The notes below the pieces were generated by a model. That model was given only the letters and a program-made list of their open reading frames with translations, was not told the origin of the DNA and searched no databases. This document shows, one piece after another, positions 6,156 to 9,029 of a stretch of DNA of 9,029 nucleotides (its first letter is position 1; every line of letters begins with the position of its first letter). This stretch comes from DASZHC01 sp035938215. GTDB taxonomy: Bacteria; Verrucomicrobiota; Verrucomicrobiia; Chthoniobacterales; JAFAMB01. The translations under genes were made by a program, and so were the position numbers. The stretch spans positions 1 to 9,029 of the forward strand of contig DASZHC010000048.1 of assembly GCA_035938215.1 (NCBI GenBank), written 5' to 3'.

Positions 6156-7454
6156 ATGAAGCGCAAACTTTTGTTCGGCTTCCTTGCCCTGTTCATCATT
6201 TTCAATCTCGCCGTCGGCTGGAAAGTCCTGATTTCAACAGCTTCAGCCGATTCGGATGATGCTGGATACGAGAATCTGACCGTTTTCACGCGCGCCCTTC
6301 AGCTGATACGCCAGGACTACGTCGACCCGAATAAGATCGGGTATAAGGATCTGACCTATTCGGCCCTGCACGGGATGCTCAGTGCGCTGGATCCTCACAG
6401 CCAGTTCATGGAGCCGCCTGACTATCGCGGGATGCGGGACGAGACGCGCAGCGAATTCGGCGGTCTGGGGATTGTCGTATCGACCAAGGATGGCGTTCTT
6501 ACGGTGATTTCGCCCACGGAGGATTCCCCCGGCTTCCGTGCCGGCATTTTACCTGGGGACCAGATTCTGCGAATTAACGGCAAGACCACTGAAAAGATGA
6601 GTCTCCAGGACGCGATCGATTTATTGCGAGGGGAGCCCGGCCAAAAAGTGACTCTCACGATTTATCGGCCCTCCAGCAAACAAACCCGCGATTACACATT
6701 GCAGCGCGAGCTTATCAAAGTTGCCAGCGTCAAAGACGCGAAGATGCTCGATCAGACTCTGACAGGAAACTTCAAGCTGGGGTACGTGCGGATAACTCAG
6801 TTCAATGAACCAACCGCGCAGGAATTGGACCGCAAATTGAATGAATTGCGGGCGCAAGGCATGCAGGCGCTCATCATTGATCTGAGATACAATCCGGGTG
6901 GATTGCTAACAAGTGCTGTCGACGTTTGCGGACTCTTTCTGCCCCCAAAGACAATGGTGGTCTACACGGAGGGGCGAGATGCTTCGCAACGGCGCGAGTA
7001 TTTCACGGATAAGAACGCAAAGCAGCATGAGAACTTTCCCGTCGTACTTCTGGTCAATAATGGAAGCGCCAGTGGTGCCGAGATCGTGGCAGGCGCGTTG
7101 AAAGATTTGAACAGGGCGATACTCGTGGGCGAGACGACATTCGGAAAGGGTTCTGTCCAAAGCGTTATACAATTACCCGACGGATCGGCTCTACGCCTGA
7201 CGACCGCCAAATATTACACCCCGGGAAAACAAGTGATTCACGAAAAAGGGGTGACGCCAAATATCAGGGCCTCGCTAACTTCGGACCAGGAACGTGCTTT
7301 GCTTCTGCAGCGGCGCGATGCCCCGCTTTCCCCCGACGAACAGAAATTTATCAGCGAACAAAAAGATCCTCAAATTGATCGAGCCGTCGATGCGCTGAAG
7401 AGCGTGATGATCTATAACCAGAACGAGAAGGAGTCTCAGGAAACTCCGCAGTGA
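6156..7454 (+). CDS. ctpA: S41 family C-terminal processing peptidase with PDZ domain
   Basis: This 432-residue protease belongs to the CtpA/Prc family, which trims or degrades exported proteins at their C-termini in the periplasm. The N-terminus is a basic MKRK followed by a hydrophobic segment (about 5-26) and an ASA|D site around residues 29-32, so it is exported and either cleaved or anchored. A PDZ domain lies at roughly 100-172, with GGLGIVV and AGILPGDQILRINGK. The S41 core contains DLRYNPGG, the catalytic Ser306 in GSASGAE, and the general-base Lys331 in TTFGKGSVQ. The Ser-Lys gap of 25 equals that of characterised CtpA enzymes. The last 50 or so residues are charged and Gln/Glu-rich. 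The ATG at 6156 gives a proper signal sequence but has no clear Shine-Dalgarno. The TGA stop overlaps the tsaD start by four bases. Its substrates cannot be read from context. Confidence 0.93.
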   Translation: MKRKLLFGFLALFIIFNLAVGWKVLISTASADSDDAGYENLTVFTRALQLIRQDYVDPNKIGYKDLTYSALHGMLSALDPHSQFMEPPDYRGMRDETRSEFGGLGIVVSTKDGVLTVISPTEDSPGFRAGILPGDQILRINGKTTEKMSLQDAIDLLRGEPGQKVTLTIYRPSSKQTRDYTLQRELIKVASVKDAKMLDQTLTGNFKLGYVRITQFNEPTAQELDRKLNELRAQGMQALIIDLRYNPGGLLTSAVDVCGLFLPPKTMVVYTEGRDASQRREYFTDKNAKQHENFPVVLLVNNGSASGAEIVAGALKDLNRAILVGETTFGKGSVQSVIQLPDGSALRLTTAKYYTPGKQVIHEKGVTPNIRASLTSDQERALLLQRRDAPLSPDEQKFISEQKDPQIDRAVDALKSVMIYNQNEKESQETPQ

Positions 7455-8452
7455 GCGGCCCACTGATTTTGGCAGTCGAGACCTCCTGCGATGAGACGGC
7501 CGTGGCAATCCTTCGGGGTCCGGGTGAGCTTTTGGTCTCTGAAATTTCCAGTCAGATAGAGGAGCACCGAAAATTCGGAGGCGTGGTTCCGGAAGTGGCA
7601 TCGCGCAATCATCTGGCCAAAATTGAACCATTGATTCTGAGCGCGTTCGCACGTTCTGCCTGTTCACCCGACATGCTTGACTGCATCGCGGCGACTCGCG
7701 GCCCTGGACTCTTAACTTCGCTTCTCGTCGGGCACAGCGCTGCTAAGGGCTTGGCGATCGCGCTTGGCAGGCCGTTCATCGGAGTCAATCACCTTGAAGG
7801 CCATTTGTTGTCGCCTTTTTTTGGCACCGGTGATGGTCCTTGCCGGTCTGTGAACCTGATCGTGAGTGGAGGACACACCCTTCTCGTTGAAGTCGATGAC
7901 GCGGGCTCGTATCGGTTGCTCGGGCGTACCGTTGACGACGCGGCCGGAGAGGCTTTTGACAAGGTGGCGAAATTACTGGGATTGCCATACCCTGGCGGCC
8001 CGGAGATCGATCGGCTCTCGAAGCTCGGAGATCCAACGCGATTCGATCTACCCCGTAGCATGTCGGGAAGCGGCGATTTCAATTTCAGTTTCAGCGGCCT
8101 GAAAACCGCCGTGCGTTATCTGTTGCCGAAACTGGATGGGGATTTTCTGGCAGACCTCTGTGCGTCATTTCAGGAGGCGGTCGTTGATGTTCTCGTTCGA
8201 AAGACAATTCGGGCAGCTGCGGTGTCCGGCGTCAAGCTCGTTACCGTTAGCGGTGGTGTAAGTTGCAATTCTCGTCTTCGATTCAGAATCGCGAAAGCGA
8301 CTGATGACGCTGGAGTTGCGTTGAAACTTGCCGAGCCATGGCTGAGCACGGATAACGCCGCGATGATTGCCTACGCCGCTGGCAAACGCTTTACACGCGG
8401 GTATCGATCCAATTTAGCCGAGGACGCCGATCCGAATTTGAGCCTTGTCTGA
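7451..8452 (+). CDS. tsaD: tRNA N6-threonylcarbamoyladenosine (t6A37) synthase subunit TsaD
   Basis: TsaD (Kae1/Qri7 family) transfers the threonylcarbamoyl group from the TsaC product to A37 of ANN-decoding tRNAs, together with TsaB and TsaE. The 333-residue protein has the expected length. It shows the ASKHA-type opening LAVETSCDETAVAIL, then VPEVASRNH, the metal-binding HLEGH at 114-118 (His114 and His118), FSFSGLKTAV, VSGGVSCN and the late metal ligand Asp301 in STDNAAMIAYAAG. The start is GTG at 7451, overlapping the ctpA TGA as GTGA, with AGGA at 7438-7441 and a 9-nt spacer. Translational coupling to ctpA is likely. The pairing with a peptidase gene appears to be a shared transcript rather than a pathway link. 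The tsaB, tsaC and tsaE genes are not in this window. Confidence 0.96.
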   Translation: MSGPLILAVETSCDETAVAILRGPGELLVSEISSQIEEHRKFGGVVPEVASRNHLAKIEPLILSAFARSACSPDMLDCIAATRGPGLLTSLLVGHSAAKGLAIALGRPFIGVNHLEGHLLSPFFGTGDGPCRSVNLIVSGGHTLLVEVDDAGSYRLLGRTVDDAAGEAFDKVAKLLGLPYPGGPEIDRLSKLGDPTRFDLPRSMSGSGDFNFSFSGLKTAVRYLLPKLDGDFLADLCASFQEAVVDVLVRKTIRAAAVSGVKLVTVSGGVSCNSRLRFRIAKATDDAGVALKLAEPWLSTDNAAMIAYAAGKRFTRGYRSNLAEDADPNLSLV

Positions 8453-8466
8453 GAGCTGGCCGGCGA

Positions 8467-8494
8467 TCACAGGTACCTGCAGCTCTGTAACTTG
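8467..8494 (+). repeat. Post-tsaD hairpin repeat, copy 2 of 2
   Basis: This 28-base segment starts 14 nt after the tsaD stop and matches 23 of 28 positions of the segment after clpX (5796-5823). Both share TCACA, TACCTGC, GCT, TGT and ACTTG. The stem is weaker here, with one C/A mismatch. However, one differing pair changed in a compensatory way (A-T in copy 1, G-C here) and the loop core TACCTGC is kept. Similarity fades further downstream. It is probably a member of a dispersed palindromic family. Confidence 0.5.
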
Positions 8495-8663
8495 GGTAGA
8501 AACCAGTCGCGTCGCATTTTGCCGAAAAACCGAGCCTTAGCCGGAATGCGGCCCGCCAGGAGGCTCGCCCAATGATAGGCCAGGGAAACCCCATCGGTAG
8601 GGCGAAGCTCCCGCTGAGCCGCACGCGATTGTTCAGCAGAATCGCCTCGGAGATGCGACCTTA
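8495..8663. other. Intergenic stretch with no recognised gene
   Basis: No ORF with recognisable protein character, tRNA or strong terminator is seen in these 169 bases. There is an imperfect GC-rich stem formed around CGCCC (about 8566-8570) and GGGCG (about 8600-8604). A weak 4-bp stem TCGC/GCGA lies shortly before the putative intron boundary. The antisense frame open from 8991 to 8467 has low-complexity Pro/Ser/Arg composition and covers structured RNA, so I do not accept it as a gene. Confidence 0.5.
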
Positions 8664-9029
8664 GTGCGCCTGAGAGTGCGCACCAACAGCGGGGTGGAAG
8701 TCCCCGTCGGACAGAGCACTGGCTGTCCGTAGCTGAAGGCAACTGCGTCGCCGAGAGGCGGGGTGGGAAGCAGCCGGAAGCGAACAACCAGTCCATAATT
8801 AAGAAAATGATGAACTCGATTCGGCCTGATGCGTTGGCGAGCCTGCTAGGGAAAGGCGAAGCCCAGAACGGAAGTCGACCCGGAAAGGGAGAGCGGCAAC
8901 TCCGCGACCTGGCCTGCGGCGAGCACAGTGAGCGTAGGACGGGGGTGCATGGGGTGGGTGGAGATAGAATGGTTGGAAGTTGGAGCGGCATGAATCAGGG
9001 ATCACGATCCGGGGAAGGAGCGGCGTTCA
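8664..9029 (+). mobile_element. Group II intron, 5' portion (domain I and following), cut by the window end
   Basis: From GTGCGCC at 8664, the classic GUGYG-type 5' end, the sequence is built of RNA stems rather than codons. The first is GTGCGC/GCGCAC (8664-8669 and 8678-8683). Next are GGGG/CCCC around GGGGTGGAAGTCCCC (8691-8705) and CGGACAG/CTGTCCG (8708-8714 and 8723-8729). Then comes GATTCGGCCTGATGCGTTGG with GGCGAAGCCC after it. These phrases are typical of the 5' ribozyme part of bacterial group II introns that encode a reverse transcriptase/maturase in domain IV. The maturase ORF would lie beyond 9029; a short frame from ATG at 8990 is probably still ribozyme. The exact 5' boundary and class are not proven here. 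The intron lies in intergenic DNA after tsaD, so it interrupts no visible gene. Confidence 0.72.

Noticed and set aside
8467..8991. 174-residue minus-strand ORF at the right end
   Set aside because: It is antisense to group II intron-like structured RNA and has low-complexity Pro/Ser/Arg composition.
8990..9029. Possible start of the intron-encoded maturase at ATG 8990
   Set aside because: It lies only about 330 nt into the intron and the bases still look like ribozyme; the first 13 codons do not resemble a maturase N-terminus.
1..9029. CRISPR array, tRNA or rRNA genes, prophage or defence island
   Set aside because: No regularly spaced direct repeats, tRNA cloverleaf or phage-type genes were seen; apart from the repeats and the intron the content is housekeeping.

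Overview
This window reads as a chromosomal housekeeping segment of a moderately GC-rich bacterium. Seven complete genes and one gene fragment, all on the + strand, are separated by intergenic spaces holding small repeats. The right edge holds the 5' part of what looks like a group II intron. Gene content (non-mevalonate isoprenoid synthesis, a tig-clpP-clpX cluster, an S41 peptidase joined to tsaD) and the palindromic intergenic repeats suggest an environmental Gram-negative lineage. My best guess is a soil Verrucomicrobiota-type genome, with Acidobacteriota as an alternative. This is inference from overall feel, because no rRNA or other taxonomic marker is present.

Region 1 (1-2195): the 3' end of a YqeY/GatB-like gene overlaps ispD by four bases (GTGA), so the two are probably translationally coupled. 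After 57 bp comes an M16 zinc peptidase with a complete HxxEH...E metal site. Region 2 (2196-2483): a 288-bp spacer contains a compact element (2250-2405) bounded by 17-bp near-perfect terminal inverted repeats, placed just upstream of tig. Region 3 (2484-5781): trigger factor, ClpP and ClpX lie 15 and 22 nt apart in one apparent operon. All catalytic and nucleotide-binding residues of ClpP and ClpX are visible. Trigger factor meets new chains at the ribosome, while ClpXP unfolds and degrades proteins.

Region 4 (5782-6155): a 374-bp gene-free spacer is a mosaic of three inverted-repeat units: a hairpin just after clpX, a nested inverted repeat of 132 bp, and a 13-bp perfect inverted repeat with a 42-nt loop. 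Region 5 (6156-8452): a C-terminal processing peptidase (S41, with PDZ domain) overlaps tsaD, the tRNA t6A-modification gene, by four bases (GTGA again). Region 6 (8453-9029): a second copy of the post-clpX hairpin sits at exactly the same 14-nt distance from the tsaD stop. Beyond it is an unexplained stretch, and from about 8664 a group II intron-like domain I sequence runs off the window edge.

The genes work mainly in protein birth, quality control and turnover. Trigger factor, ClpXP, an M16 peptidase and a periplasmic S41 peptidase lie together with tRNA modification and isoprenoid synthesis. I see no convincing new defence, secretion or biosynthetic system. The observations most worth following are the intergenic repeat families and the intron.
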